Assembly: GCA_002362135.1 (NCBI GenBank)
Contig: DETO01000060.1
Coordinates: forward strand, 495-6,976
Length of the DNA: 6,482 bases
Reading direction: 5' to 3'
Source of the DNA: Ruminococcus sp. UBA3286
GTDB taxonomy: Bacteria; Bacillota; Clostridia; Oscillospirales; Ruminococcaceae
Below are positions 6,477 to 6,482 of the stretch, one piece after another. Numbering within the stretch: position 1 is the stretch's first letter; each line of letters starts with the position of its first letter. Under the pieces are notes generated by a model. It worked only from the letters and a program-made list of their open reading frames with translations, searched no databases and was not told where the DNA came from. The position numbers and the translations under genes are program-made.

Positions 6477-6482
6477 AGTCAG

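Noticed and set aside
6463..6482. AGAAAGGA on the plus strand at the right edge as a ribosome binding site for a divergent gene
   Set aside because: No start codon or coding sequence follows before the window ends, so it cannot be supported.

Overview
The window looks like chromosomal DNA from a low-GC Gram-positive, probably a Clostridia member of the Ruminococcus/Oscillospiraceae type. The clues are strong AT-rich sigma-A promoters with TRTG extended -10 elements, GGAGG-like ribosome binding sites, a lipoprotein-type solute-binding protein and a large two-receiver hybrid histidine kinase. This taxonomic placement is inference; nothing here names a species.

Layout from left to right. The left edge (1-21, minus) holds the first 21 nt of a tRNA-Leu that runs out of the window. 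It is driven by a perfect consensus promoter at 58-86. Divergent from it, a very similar promoter at 145-173 drives a 326-residue membrane-anchored protein (214-1194, plus) carrying three tandem ComEA-type helix-hairpin-helix modules, the last of which has lost its hairpin glycines. A convergent intergenic region (1195-1394) carries one intrinsic terminator for each strand. A 1133-residue hybrid histidine kinase follows (1395-4796, minus): membrane anchor, dCache-like extracytoplasmic sensor, second membrane segment, two PAS-like regions, HisKA, HATPase and two intact receivers, with no HPt domain. It has its own well-formed promoter (4848-4876) but an unusually long Shine-Dalgarno spacing. 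The 221-bp gap upstream of the kinase contains a perfect 18-bp inverted repeat (4940-4987); each arm contains a GAAC-N4-GTTC dyad like the Firmicutes SOS box. Upstream of that on the same strand lies a 465-residue solute-binding lipoprotein (5018-6415, minus), with a likely promoter and a good ribosome binding site at the right edge.

How the genes may work together. The solute-binding lipoprotein and the kinase are tandem on one strand with no transport permease in view. This suggests, but does not prove, a surface sensing module in which the lipoprotein captures a ligand and the kinase relays the signal to an HPt protein and output regulator encoded elsewhere. The HhH protein is probably separate: a surface DNA-binding protein of the competence/DNA-uptake type. 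The most distinctive items are the triple-HhH architecture, the lipoprotein-kinase pair, the 18-bp inverted repeat with SOS-like arms and the near-duplicate divergent promoters. I saw no CRISPR array, insertion sequence or phage gene.
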